Of a DNA stretch of 64,000 nucleotides, positions 52,656 to 61,847 are shown piece after piece. The first letter of the stretch is position 1. Each line of letters begins with the position of its first letter. The position numbers and the translations under genes are program-made. The DNA is from JBCDJG01 sp038748065. GTDB lineage: Bacteria > Pseudomonadota > Gammaproteobacteria > Pseudomonadales > Halieaceae. The notes beneath the pieces were generated by a model, which saw only the letters and a program-made list of their open reading frames with translations, made no database searches and had not been told where the DNA came from. The DNA is taken from the NCBI GenBank assembly GCA_038748065.1, contig JBCDJG010000008.1:61148-125147 (forward strand). Reading direction: 5' to 3'.

Positions 52656-54145
52656 CTATCACCAGCCGTCGCGTTGCCGTGATCGGCGCCGGCGTCGGCG
52701 GCCTGGCTGCCGCGGCGGCGCTAGCGCAGGCCGGCCATCAGGTGAGTGTCTTTGAACGCGCGGCTGAGCCCGGGGGCAAGATGCGGCAGCTGCAGGTCGC
52801 CGGCGCGGGGGTCGACGCAGGCCCCACGGTTTTCACCATGCGCTGGGTCTTCGACCAGCTGTTTGAGGGTGCCCGCAAGGCACTCGAGCAAGCAGTAGAA
52901 CTGCAGCCCGCATCTGTCCTGGCGCGCCATGCCTGGACCGACGGTGGCACACTCGACCTGCATGCCAGCGAGGCGCAGTCTGCCGATGCTATCGCAGCTT
53001 TTGCGTCAGCGGCAGACGCCCGGGGCTACCTGGCCTTTTGTCAGCGTGGCAGGGAAGTCTACGACACCCTGCGCGACACATTTATGCACGCGCAACGCCC
53101 CACGCCTATCGGCCTCGCGCGCCGCGTCGGTTTTAGTCGCCCGCAGGCCCTATGGCGTACGGCCCCCCATCGAAGCTTGTGGGCCGCACTTGAGGACTAC
53201 TTTCCCGACCCCAGGCTGCGCCAACTCTTCGGCCGCTATAGCACCTATGTTGGCTCTTCGCCCCTGCAGACCCCTGCCACTCTTATGCTGATCGCACACG
53301 TTGAGCAGTCTGGCGTGTGGCTGATCAATGGCGGCATGCGCGCTTTGGCTGTCGCCCTGCAACGGCTCGGGGAGGAGCGCGGCGCGACTTACCATTTCAC
53401 GTGCCCGGTGAGCGAGATTTGCGTCAACAGCGGTCGCGTCAGCGGCCTCCTCCTGGAAGACGGGCGGCACATTGATGCTGACCATGTTGTTTACAACGGG
53501 GATGTGTCCGCTCTGGCGGCAGGCCTTCTTGGCGACGCGATGCGCAGGGTTCTGCCAGCGGTACCCAGACAAAAACGCGGCCTGTCCGCGGTCACATGGT
53601 GTCTACAAGCCAGAACCGAGGGCTTCCCACTGCACTACCACAACGTGTTTTTCGCCCGGGACTATGCCCGCGAGTTCAAGGCCATTTTTGGCGACCGCGA
53701 CATTGTCGATCAGCCTACCGTTTATGTCTGCGCACAGGACCGCTTGCACGGCGACTCTCAGAGCGCGGCTGAGCGCCTGCTCATACTCATTAACGCGCCG
53801 GCGGACGGTGATATTCAAACCTGGTCAGCTGACAAACTAACGATGATGCGCGAACGGGCTCTGGCGGTCATGTCTCGTTGCGGGCTCTCACTGACCTTCG
53901 ATGAGAGCGCCTGCCAGGTCACCTCGCCCGCCGACTTTGCCGAGCTGTTTCCCGGGAGCGGAGGATCGCTTTACGGACGTGCCTCACACGGCATGTTTTC
54001 CAGCTTCGTCAGGCCAGGGGCCCGCAGCCCCATGCCCGGACTCTACCTCGCTGGCGGCTCGGTTCATCCGGGTCCCGGCGTACCGATGGCGGCGCTGTCA
54101 GGTCGACTGGCCGCCGCTGCACTGCAACAGGATCTCGCAACATGA
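52565..54145 (+). CDS. crtD: 1-hydroxycarotenoid 3,4-desaturase
   Basis: 526 residues if the GTG at 52565 is used, overlapping the previous gene by 91 nt. FAD motif VAVIGAGVGGLAAAAALAQAG near residue 37; VDAGPTVFTMRWVF, PHRSLWAALEDYFPDPRLRQLFGRYSTYVGSSPLQTPATL and the late GLYLAGGSVHPGPGVPMAALSGRLAA are CrtD marks distinguishing it from CrtI. It introduces the 3,4 double bonds in the spirilloxanthin route. Between 52565 and the FAD motif there is no ATG, and only a GTG inside the motif, so the true start is uncertain. It stands apart from crtC. Confidence 0.9.
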   Translation: MGSTPGRGPDVDHLPSSRRKPALSRAGRGLAITSRRVAVIGAGVGGLAAAAALAQAGHQVSVFERAAEPGGKMRQLQVAGAGVDAGPTVFTMRWVFDQLFEGARKALEQAVELQPASVLARHAWTDGGTLDLHASEAQSADAIAAFASAADARGYLAFCQRGREVYDTLRDTFMHAQRPTPIGLARRVGFSRPQALWRTAPHRSLWAALEDYFPDPRLRQLFGRYSTYVGSSPLQTPATLMLIAHVEQSGVWLINGGMRALAVALQRLGEERGATYHFTCPVSEICVNSGRVSGLLLEDGRHIDADHVVYNGDVSALAAGLLGDAMRRVLPAVPRQKRGLSAVTWCLQARTEGFPLHYHNVFFARDYAREFKAIFGDRDIVDQPTVYVCAQDRLHGDSQSAAERLLILINAPADGDIQTWSADKLTMMRERALAVMSRCGLSLTFDESACQVTSPADFAELFPGSGGSLYGRASHGMFSSFVRPGARSPMPGLYLAGGSVHPGPGVPMAALSGRLAAAALQQDLAT

Positions 54146-54157
54146 ACGCGCCACAGG

Positions 54158-55468
54158 CTACTTTTCTTCGCGCTGCGCCGTCAGTCGCCGACGCACCATA
54201 CGCACGGAAATAAAAACCAGCCCAAATACCAGGGGCGCAGACCAGCCCACCAGCAGCTTGCTGTCGACACCGAGACCCGAGGCGTAAAGAGAATCGAGAA
54301 AGTACTTGAGCAGTCCGACCGCGTAGTAGCTGATAGCAAAGATCGAGAAGCCTTCCACCGCCTGTTGCAGGAGTAGCTGACGCTGCGAGCTGTCGGCCAT
54401 GGATTTAAGGACACCCTGACTGCTGCGGGACTGCTGCAGGTTGACCATGGTGCTGAGCAGGTTAGCGGAGCGAGCCACTCGCTCGGCCAGTTCGCTGACG
54501 CGCCGCTCCGCTGCCTCACAGGTCCGCATGGCCGGGGACAGCGCACGCAGCAGGAAATTCGTATACCGCTGCTGCCCATCTACCACGGTTTCACCGACCT
54601 CTTCGATGCGTCGCTCTACCATCCGGGAGTAAGCCCGAGCCGCCGAGAAGCTGGAGGAATGAGACGTGGCAATCTCCTCAATCCGAGAGGCTATTTCCGT
54701 GATCCCATCCAGCGCATGTTCACGCGACTCAATAGTGCCCCGCTCCGCCATCTCTTTCATCAGCGCACCAATCTGCGGTTCCAGTTCCTGCACCGTGGAC
54801 ATCACCGAACGCGCTGCGGGCAGCGCGCGGATCGCCAACATTCGATAGGTTTCCATATCCAGCAGGCGCTGCAACAGCCGCGACAGGCGGTGACCGCTAA
54901 TGCCCCGGTCGATGATCACGAGCCTGATAAAACCTGCGGCATCGAGCCGAAAGGCGGACCAGACAACAGCGTTCTTATCCGACATCTCGCCGCCATAGAC
55001 GGGCCGAGCCCCCAATAGCGCACAGGCCATCTCGTAACCAGACGGATCGTCGTTGCTTGGTGCTGGCAACACCTCGACGTGCACGCCCACGAACATGTTG
55101 GCTAGCAGGTCCTCACGCTTGGCCTCATCCAGGAAGTCGAGCGCCGTCTCGCTAAACGGAGGCTGCGCGCTGCCAGGTACCAACAGCGTGTGGCTGGTAG
55201 CCTCGGTGTGGCACTCCCATTTCAGCAGACAGCTTCCCGTCTCCACCACATGGTAACGGCTGCCCGCGGCGGGACCGCTCTGCCCGTGCAGCTCACAAAA
55301 TTCGCTGATAGCTTCCCAGGCCTCTGCGTCTGAACCGCTGTCGCGCAGGCCGACAATATGCGTACAGCGAAAGGGGTGAGGCAGGCTGATATTTGGCCGC
55401 GCATGCCATTCGCTGGACAGTTTGATGCGGTCTTCTTTCGAAACTGTCTGGGTCGATGCCTTGCTCAT
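54158..55468 (-). CDS. DUF3422 membrane-anchored protein
   Basis: 436 residues from MSKASTQTV at 55468. DUF3422 marks: SSEWHARPNISLPHPFRCTHIV at the front, GYEMACALLGARPVYGGEMSDKNAVVWSAFRLDAAGFIRLVIID, then a long helical part (ERRIEEVGETVVDGQQRYTNFLLRALSPAMRTCEAAERRVSELAERV) and two C-terminal spans. The family lies in the inner membrane of many proteobacteria; function unknown. It follows the alpha/beta hydrolase by 25 nt, same strand, and converges on crtD. Confidence 0.9.
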   Translation of the reverse strand: MSKASTQTVSKEDRIKLSSEWHARPNISLPHPFRCTHIVGLRDSGSDAEAWEAISEFCELHGQSGPAAGSRYHVVETGSCLLKWECHTEATSHTLLVPGSAQPPFSETALDFLDEAKREDLLANMFVGVHVEVLPAPSNDDPSGYEMACALLGARPVYGGEMSDKNAVVWSAFRLDAAGFIRLVIIDRGISGHRLSRLLQRLLDMETYRMLAIRALPAARSVMSTVQELEPQIGALMKEMAERGTIESREHALDGITEIASRIEEIATSHSSSFSAARAYSRMVERRIEEVGETVVDGQQRYTNFLLRALSPAMRTCEAAERRVSELAERVARSANLLSTMVNLQQSRSSQGVLKSMADSSQRQLLLQQAVEGFSIFAISYYAVGLLKYFLDSLYASGLGVDSKLLVGWSAPLVFGLVFISVRMVRRRLTAQREEK

Positions 55469-55493
55469 ACCAAGCTGACTCCTGATGTTGTGC

Positions 55494-56378
55494 TCATTGG
55501 TCAGCCCGCTGCCAGAATGCCTCCAGCGCCTCGCAGGTCGCATCGAGCATTTCCCAGTGTGGCAAACCTCGGGTCGGTTGAATTCGCGCCGCCGACCAGT
55601 CCGACCCGCTGTCGAGCAAAGCCGGAAGTTGGTCAAAGCTCACATTGGGGTCGCGGTCGTAGATCACCAGCCCAGGCACCCGCAAGGGCATGTAGAGTGA
55701 TTCACAGGCATCTGCGGTGAACAGACCACCAGACAAAAAGCTGAAGGGTGCAAACTGCGCGTTAGGCTGATGGGCACTGTCATAGGCATAGTCCACCATC
55801 TCTGTGGGTACCGCGCCTTCGAAGGACATATTGAGGAAGAATCGCACACTCGCCCGAGACGTAACGGCCGAGAATAAGCCTCCGCCAATCATGGGGAGAT
55901 TAAGAAAGCCCTTCACCCGGGACTGGATTCCTGGCCCCGGCGGGCGCCTGTTGCTCAGCCCGGTTGGGGAAATGACCGCGAGACTGTTGCAGGCCTCAGG
56001 AGTGGCAAGAATGGCGCGAGCGGCAAACTCGGATGTGGTAGATAGCGCAATGATATCTGCTGGGCCGTCGCCCATAGCCTCCAGCAGGACCGCTATGGAC
56101 TCCGCGTAGCTCTCCGGGCTGTATGGGCGATTATCGCGTTCTGAAAGTCCGAATCCGGGCAGATCCGGCGCAAAAACCGGCCGCCGACCCCGGTAGCGCT
56201 CAAACAGCGGCTTGACCTCGAGAGCGCTCGGCGCGGCATTGATGCTGTGCAGGAGCAGCAGCGGGCGGCCCGCTACGCGACGATCGACATAGCAGCTGAA
56301 GCGGCCTAAGGTCGGACTCTGCAAGGTTTCGATAGCAGCCTCGAGTGCCGGTGCTAGACGGTTTTGTCCGGTGGGCAT
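55494..56378 (-). CDS. Alpha/beta hydrolase-fold protein lacking the usual nucleophile elbow
   Basis: 294 residues. Fold marks are RPLLLLHSINAAPSALEVKP (oxyanion region), FAPDLPGFGLSERDNRPY and the late GLPHWEML with the His. Where GxSxG would be, the sequence is IALSTTSEFAARA, placing Thr where the catalytic Ser should stand. It may be inactive, act through another residue, or bind a pigment or lipid. It diverges from bchI and shares its control region, so it is probably expressed with pigment genes. Confidence 0.8.
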   Translation of the reverse strand: MPTGQNRLAPALEAAIETLQSPTLGRFSCYVDRRVAGRPLLLLHSINAAPSALEVKPLFERYRGRRPVFAPDLPGFGLSERDNRPYSPESYAESIAVLLEAMGDGPADIIALSTTSEFAARAILATPEACNSLAVISPTGLSNRRPPGPGIQSRVKGFLNLPMIGGGLFSAVTSRASVRFFLNMSFEGAVPTEMVDYAYDSAHQPNAQFAPFSFLSGGLFTADACESLYMPLRVPGLVIYDRDPNVSFDQLPALLDSGSDWSAARIQPTRGLPHWEMLDATCEALEAFWQRADQ

Positions 56379-56416
56379 TCAATGCTCTCCACGAGGTCTG
56401 GGTGGCAGCTTAACAG

Positions 56417-56451
56417 AAGTTGACGCCTTGATCTGTCAACTTGCGTTTACG
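56417..56451. promoter_or_regulatory. Inverted repeat between the alpha/beta hydrolase and bchI genes
   Basis: AAGTTGAC (56417-56424) and GTCAACTT (56435-56442) are perfect 8-bp arms with a 10-nt spacer. TGT at 56434 with ACG 12 nt later is a one-base departure from TGT-N12-ACA, the PpsR motif. The site is 40-70 bp upstream of the hydrolase start and about 100 bp upstream of bchI. Confidence 0.5.
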
Positions 56452-56548
56452 CCTGATAGCGAGTAAAAACCCTGTATACGCACGAAGATGCCCACAGGAG
56501 CAATCCAGGCCCGGGGCGCTAGCCGCTGAACAAGGAGTCCACGACGAC

Positions 56549-57577
56549 ATGCCTGTCGCCTACCCCTTTAGTGCCATCGTCGGCCAGGACGACATGAAGC
56601 GATCCCTGATGATCGCAGCCGTCGATCAGGGCGTTGGTGGCGTGCTGGTATTCGGTGATCGGGGCACTGGCAAGTCCACCGCGATCCGCGCACTGGCTGC
56701 CATGTTACCAAGGATGACGGTTTACGCCGGCTGTTCTTCGGCCTGCGACCCGGAGCAACCCGACGAAACGCTTTGCCGATCCTGCTTCGCCCAGCACCCT
56801 GGAAAGAAGCTGCGCACCCGACTCGAGCCGCTGCCCGTGGTCGATCTACCCCTTGGGGCAACAGAGGACCGCGTCATTGGTGCACTGGATTTGGAAAAAG
56901 CCCTGCACAGCGGTGAAAAGGCCTTCGAGCCCGGGCTACTGGCTCGCGCCCATCGTGGCTTCCTGTATATCGACGAGGTCAATCTGCTGGAAGATCATAT
57001 TGTTGATGCACTGCTCGATGTCGCCGCCTCCGGTGAAAACGTGGTCGAGCGAGAGGGGCTGAGCATTCGGCATCCGGCGCGCTTTGTGCTGGTGGGCAGC
57101 GGCAACCCAGAGGAAGGCGAGCTACGGCCCCAATTGCTGGATCGTTTTGGTCTGGCGGTCGATGTGCAAACGCCCCAGGACATCGAGACCCGGGTCAGAA
57201 TTGTGCAGCTCCGAGACGACTTTGAGCGCGACCGCGAGGGCTTCGTCAAGAAATGGCGGCGCAAGGACAATGCGCTGCGGCGCAAGATAGAGAAGGCCCG
57301 GGAAACGCTCGATGCCATTGAGACTCCTCGGTCGGCACTGGAACTGGCTGCGCGCCTGTGTATGCGTCTTGGCACCGATGGGCTGCGCGGCGAACTGACA
57401 TTAATCAGGGCTGCCCGCGCGCTCGCAGCACTCGATGGCGAGGCCTCGGTTGGCGCAAGACAGCTGCAAGACATCGCCCCGTCGGTACTGCGGCATCGGC
57501 TGCGCCGTGACCCTCTCGATGAAACCGGCTCGGACGTGCGTATTAAGCGCGCTATCGAGGAAGTATTCAGCCCATGA
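56549..57577 (+). CDS. bchI: Magnesium chelatase subunit I
   Basis: 342 residues from the ATG at 56549, with AAGGAG 12 nt upstream; a longer frame has no site. AAA+ ATPase: Walker A GDRGTGKST (36-44), GCSSACDPEQPDETLCRSC insert, Walker B GFLYIDEVNLLEDHIVDALLDVAASGENVVEREG, sensor LVGSGNPEEGELRPQLLDRFGL. With BchD and BchH it inserts Mg into protoporphyrin IX, the first committed step to bacteriochlorophyll. First of bchI-bchD-bchO, joined by 4-nt overlaps. Confidence 0.97.
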   Translation: MPVAYPFSAIVGQDDMKRSLMIAAVDQGVGGVLVFGDRGTGKSTAIRALAAMLPRMTVYAGCSSACDPEQPDETLCRSCFAQHPGKKLRTRLEPLPVVDLPLGATEDRVIGALDLEKALHSGEKAFEPGLLARAHRGFLYIDEVNLLEDHIVDALLDVAASGENVVEREGLSIRHPARFVLVGSGNPEEGELRPQLLDRFGLAVDVQTPQDIETRVRIVQLRDDFERDREGFVKKWRRKDNALRRKIEKARETLDAIETPRSALELAARLCMRLGTDGLRGELTLIRAARALAALDGEASVGARQLQDIAPSVLRHRLRRDPLDETGSDVRIKRAIEEVFSP

Positions 57578-59328
57578 CCACCGGGGCATCACGCGAGTTT
57601 TCCCAATGGCAGCACGCCGAGACTGCCGCCGCGGTGCTCGCAGTTGATCCCCATGGCCTGGGCGGCATCAGTCTACGCGCGTTCCCGGGGCCAATTCGTG
57701 AGACCTGGCTTGAGACATTTCGGGATTTATTGCCGGATGGCACTCCCTGGCGCCGCGTACCACTGCACACCAGCGAATCGCGCTTGCTTGGAGGCATCGA
57801 CCTCTCAGCGACCCTACGCAGCGGCACCCCCGTTGCTGAAACCGGGCTTCTGGCCGAGGCTGATGGCGGCGTCGTGCTTCTGGCAATGGCCGAGCGCGCT
57901 GCCCGCAAGACCGTTGCTCACCTGTGCACGGCCGTGGATCAGGGCGAACTGCGCCTCGAAAGAGACGGCCTGAGGGGCCGCTCACCCAGCCGGTTCGGGG
58001 TCATTGCCCTGGACGAAGGCTTGGAAGATGAGTCTATGTCACCTGCGCTATGCGACAGGCTCGCGCTGGCGCTGGACCTGCATCCACTGGGTATCCGGGA
58101 TGTAGACGGGCCGCATTTCAGTGACCATGACGTACAGGCGGCACGCGCGCGTCTCGCCGGGATAGCGCTGCAGGAAGCCCACCTGCGTAGCCTCGCCCTT
58201 GCCGCGCTGGCTCTCGGTATCGATTCGCCCCGGGCCCTTGTTCTGGCCAGCCGCTGCACCCGGATACTGGCCGCGCTGGCGCGTCGCGACGCCACCACTG
58301 AGGCGGACCTTGCAGCAGCCGTGAAACTCACCCTGGCGCACCGTGCGACCCGCCTGCCAGTGCCACCAGATGCCGAGGAGGCCGCTGAGGCGCCACCGCC
58401 CGAGAGCGAGGCCAGTTCGAAAGACGATACCAACGAGCCCTCAGCGGAGTCGCCCCAGCCTCTGCAGGAGCAGCTCCTGGATGCCGCCGCAGCCGTTATC
58501 CCGCCGGGCTTGCTGGCGCAGCTCCAGTCTGGTGCCCAGTCGCGTCACCGCCATGCTGGCCAGGGCAAATCTGGCGCACAGCAAAGCCAGCGCCTGCGGG
58601 GCCGACCCGCCGGCGTCACACCTGGCGACCCCCGTGAGGGCGCGCGACTCAACCTCATCGCTACCCTCAGGGCAGCCGCGCCCTGGCAACCCATACGCCG
58701 CGCCAGGGCCGATCGCGACGGCCTGCTGGTAGAACGCCAGGATTTCCGCTTGGTGCGCTATCGCGACCGCACGCCAAGTATCACGATCTTTGTCGTCGAT
58801 GCCTCCGGCTCCGCGGCACTGCACCGACTGGCGGAGGCCAAAGGCGCTGTAGAACTGCTGCTGGCAGACTGCTACGTCCGGCGCGACGAAGTCGCGCTCG
58901 TGTCATTCCGCGGCGAGAGCGCAGAGCTGCTATTGCCACCGACACGCTCGCTGCTCAGGGCCAAACGCAGCCTCAGCGCGCTGCCGGGCGGCGGTGGCAC
59001 TCCCCTGGCCAGCGCCCTGGATATGACAAGAGCGCTCGCCGACCAGGTACAGCGGCGTGGCAGCACGCCCTGCTTTGTGTTGCTCACCGACGGTCGCGCC
59101 AATATCGCAAGAGACGGCAGTCGCGGTCGAGATGGCGCTCTGCATGACGCACTCGCGAGCAGCGCTGAGCTCAAAAACATGGACCTCCATGGCATGGTGA
59201 TCGATACCTCGCCCCGGCCACATGCCAATGCCAGGGAAGTGGCGAGGGCCGCGGATGCTGTGTACCTGCCGCTACCGCATGCCGACGCAGAAACACTGCG
59301 CAGCGCCGTACAGGCCAATAGCCCATGA
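57574..59328 (+). CDS. bchD: Magnesium chelatase subunit D
   Basis: 584 residues. N-terminal AAA-like domain without a working Walker A, a Pro/acidic/Gln-rich linker (residues about 265-360), and a C-terminal integrin I domain with the metal site DASGSAALHR near residue 410 and GGGGTPLASALD, LLTDGRAN. The D subunit pairs with the BchI ring. Overlap of 4 nt with bchI and with bchO. Confidence 0.96.
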   Translation: MTTGASREFSQWQHAETAAAVLAVDPHGLGGISLRAFPGPIRETWLETFRDLLPDGTPWRRVPLHTSESRLLGGIDLSATLRSGTPVAETGLLAEADGGVVLLAMAERAARKTVAHLCTAVDQGELRLERDGLRGRSPSRFGVIALDEGLEDESMSPALCDRLALALDLHPLGIRDVDGPHFSDHDVQAARARLAGIALQEAHLRSLALAALALGIDSPRALVLASRCTRILAALARRDATTEADLAAAVKLTLAHRATRLPVPPDAEEAAEAPPPESEASSKDDTNEPSAESPQPLQEQLLDAAAAVIPPGLLAQLQSGAQSRHRHAGQGKSGAQQSQRLRGRPAGVTPGDPREGARLNLIATLRAAAPWQPIRRARADRDGLLVERQDFRLVRYRDRTPSITIFVVDASGSAALHRLAEAKGAVELLLADCYVRRDEVALVSFRGESAELLLPPTRSLLRAKRSLSALPGGGGTPLASALDMTRALADQVQRRGSTPCFVLLTDGRANIARDGSRGRDGALHDALASSAELKNMDLHGMVIDTSPRPHANAREVARAADAVYLPLPHADAETLRSAVQANSP

Positions 59329-60221
59329 CGGCGCCCTCTCACTGGCCACGCGCCGGCCGCGATTGGCCTCACCGGGAGCGCAGCGAGTTCGTCCGCGCGG
59401 GCGGCATCGTCTGGCACGTCCAAACCTGGGGCAAGGGCCCGGTGCTGCTGCTTCTGCATGGCACAGGGTCAGCCACCCATACCTGGAACGGCTTGTTGCC
59501 ACGGCTGGTGGACCGATTCAGGGTCGTTGCCGTGGATTTACCGGGACACGGTTTCACCGATCTGGTACCCGGCACGCAAGCAACGCTGCCGGGCATGGCC
59601 AATTTGCTCAGCGCCCTTTTGGATCAGCTTGATATTGAGCCAGCCCTGGCCGTGGGGCATTCCGCGGGGGCCGCCATCCTCGTCCGGCTCTGCCTTGACC
59701 GGCGTATTGCGCCCGCAGCGCTTATCAGCCTGAACGGCGCCTTCGTACCCTTCGGCCGCATGGCCGCCCCTCTGTTTTCAGGTGCTGCTCGCCTGCTGGC
59801 TGCGTCCCGGGTGGTGCCTTATGTGGTGGCGATTCAGGGCCTGCGTCGCCGCTCTATCGAAAACGTGATCGAGCAGACCGGGTCGCGCCTTGAGGAAGAT
59901 GATCTGGACAATTACCGCACCCTGATCCGCCAACCAAGGCACATCAGCGGCACCTTGCGAATGATGGCCAACTGGGACCTGGAAAGCCTGTGGCGCGAGC
60001 TGCCGCAGCTAACGGTGCCTCTCGTACTGGTGGCCTGTGACAAGGATCTCGCTGTCAAACCGGTCCAGGCAGAACGGCTGGTCAAGCGGGTTCCCAAGGC
60101 CCGCCTGCTACAGGTGGCAGATCTCGGGCATCTGGGCCATGAGGAGCAGCCGGAGGAGTTTGCCGAGATCATCAAAAGCACAGCCCGGGAGTATGGGCTG
60201 CTGCGCGCCGCGAGCGCCTGA
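59325..60221 (+). CDS. bchO: Magnesium chelatase accessory hydrolase
   Basis: 298 residues, alpha/beta hydrolase. PVLLLLHGTGSATHTW (oxyanion), VDLPGHGFTD, nucleophile elbow VGHSAGAAIL (Ser in GHSAG), and the late HLGHEEQPEEF. Position straight after bchD with a 4-nt overlap, and the sequence, identify BchO, long known in photosynthesis clusters, though its reaction is not settled. Unlike the hydrolase at 55494, the catalytic Ser is intact. Confidence 0.93.
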   Translation: MTAPSHWPRAGRDWPHRERSEFVRAGGIVWHVQTWGKGPVLLLLHGTGSATHTWNGLLPRLVDRFRVVAVDLPGHGFTDLVPGTQATLPGMANLLSALLDQLDIEPALAVGHSAGAAILVRLCLDRRIAPAALISLNGAFVPFGRMAAPLFSGAARLLAASRVVPYVVAIQGLRRRSIENVIEQTGSRLEEDDLDNYRTLIRQPRHISGTLRMMANWDLESLWRELPQLTVPLVLVACDKDLAVKPVQAERLVKRVPKARLLQVADLGHLGHEEQPEEFAEIIKSTAREYGLLRAASA

Positions 60222-60280
60222 GGAGCCTCGGACGCACGCCTGAACAGGTAGCTGGCCCGGAGGGCTGCGCACTGCTATGA

Positions 60281-60298
60281 TGTCAATATTAATTGACA
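60281..60298 (+). promoter_or_regulatory. PpsR/CrtJ-type operator before crtI
   Basis: TGTCAATATTAATTGACA has the exact form TGT-N12-ACA and is almost fully palindromic. It lies 19 bp before the crtI ATG. TATGAT at 60276-60281 could be a -10 whose start point falls in the site. The gene has no strong Shine-Dalgarno. Confidence 0.7.
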
Positions 60299-60317
60299 AG
60301 CTATAGCGTCAAATATT

Positions 60318-61847
60318 ATGAACAGTCGTTTGCCGATCCCAGATCTGCCTGAGACCCGTGACTCCGCTGCGCACGCCATCGTCATCGGCAGCGGTTTCGG
60401 CGGGCTCGCTGCCGCCATACGCCTCGGCGCCCGGGGCTATCGCGTCACCATACTCGAAAAGCTCGACGCGCCCGGTGGGCGCGCTTACGTCCACCGCAGG
60501 GACGGCTTCACGTTTGACGCAGGCCCGACCATTATCACCGCGCCCTTTCTGCTGGAAGAGCTGTGGGAACTCTGTGGTCGTAAATTCGAGGATGATATCG
60601 ACCTGCGGCACATGGACCCTTACTTCCAGATTCGCTTCGACGACGGCAGAACTTTTAACTACAGTGGCGACCCGGAGCGGGTTAGAGACGAGATTCGCCG
60701 CTTCAACCCTGGGGATGTAGCCGGCTACGAACGCTACCTAAAGGCCAGTGAACAGCGCTACAAAATCGGCTTTGAGCGCTACGGACTGAGCGCGTTCAAT
60801 ACCGTGGCCGACCTGCTACGCGCGATTCCAGACCTATTGGGCCTGCGCAGTGATCGCAGTGTCTATCGCATGGTGTCGAAGTACATTTCCGACCCACAGC
60901 TGCGCATGGCCTTCAGCTTCCACCCTCTGCTTATCGGGGGTAACCCCTTCGCGGTTACGTCAGTCTATACCCTGATTTCCTATCTTGAGCAGCGCTGGGG
61001 CGTGCACTCCGCGATGGGCGGCACAGGCGCCATTGTCGATGCCATGGTTGACCTGCTCAAAGGCCAGGGCAGTCGCCTGCGTCTGAACAGCCCGGTTGAA
61101 GAGATTATTGTTGAAAAGGGCGAGGCAAAGGGCGTACGCCTCGCCGGCGGAGAGGTTCTGTCCGCTGACGTGGTCGTATCCAATGCAGACGCTGCCTGGA
61201 CCTATCGTCACCTGATACCGGCCAACAAGCGCAAACGCTGGAGTGACAGCCGTATCGATCGGGCAGCCTATTCCAACGGGCTGTTCGTCTGGTACTTCGG
61301 CACCACTCGACGTTACGAGGACGTGCCGCACCACTCGGTGCTGCTTGGTCCACGCTATAAGGGCCTGATTAACGACATTTTTAAGGCGCAGCGCATGACT
61401 GAAGATTTCAGTCTCTACCTGCATCGGCCAACCGCAACCGACCCCGGTATGGCGCCAGCAGGATGTGATACTTTCTACGCCCTGGTCCCGGTGCCACACC
61501 TTGGCTCCGGCACCGACTGGGAAGCGAACGCGGAACCCTTCCGCCAGGCAGTACAGAAACGTCTGGAAGAAACGGCGCTACCCGGGCTAGGGGACGTCAT
61601 TGCTACCTCCTTCTGCACAACACCACTCGATTTTCAGGATCGCCTGCTGTCTTACCGCGGTGCCGGCTTCAGCTTCGAACCCCGCTTGCAGCAGAGCGCC
61701 TGGTTCCGACCGCACAACAGCAGCGAAGATATCCGCAACCTCTATCTCGTAGGGGCTGGCACCCATCCCGGTGCTGGCGTTCCTGGCGTACTCTCATCAG
61801 CTCGAATTCTGGACGAGGTCGTTCCGCATGCCAGCGTCATCCAGTAG
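60318..61847 (+). CDS. crtI: Phytoene desaturase
   Basis: 509 residues. FAD motif AIVIGSGFGGLAAAIRLGARGYRVTILEK near residue 22, DGFTFDAGPTIITAPFLLEELWELCGR, the Rsd-type ISDPQLRMAFSFHPLLIGGNPFAVTSVY, and C-terminal LYLVGAGTHPGAGVPGVLSSARI. CrtI adds double bonds to phytoene up to lycopene (or neurosporene). crtB overlaps the end by 20 nt. Likely repressed through the upstream operator. Confidence 0.96.
   Translation: MNSRLPIPDLPETRDSAAHAIVIGSGFGGLAAAIRLGARGYRVTILEKLDAPGGRAYVHRRDGFTFDAGPTIITAPFLLEELWELCGRKFEDDIDLRHMDPYFQIRFDDGRTFNYSGDPERVRDEIRRFNPGDVAGYERYLKASEQRYKIGFERYGLSAFNTVADLLRAIPDLLGLRSDRSVYRMVSKYISDPQLRMAFSFHPLLIGGNPFAVTSVYTLISYLEQRWGVHSAMGGTGAIVDAMVDLLKGQGSRLRLNSPVEEIIVEKGEAKGVRLAGGEVLSADVVVSNADAAWTYRHLIPANKRKRWSDSRIDRAAYSNGLFVWYFGTTRRYEDVPHHSVLLGPRYKGLINDIFKAQRMTEDFSLYLHRPTATDPGMAPAGCDTFYALVPVPHLGSGTDWEANAEPFRQAVQKRLEETALPGLGDVIATSFCTTPLDFQDRLLSYRGAGFSFEPRLQQSAWFRPHNSSEDIRNLYLVGAGTHPGAGVPGVLSSARILDEVVPHASVIQ

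Noticed and set aside
55494..56378. Considered as bchO
   Set aside because: The gene at 59325 matches BchO in sequence and position with an intact catalytic Ser; this one does not.
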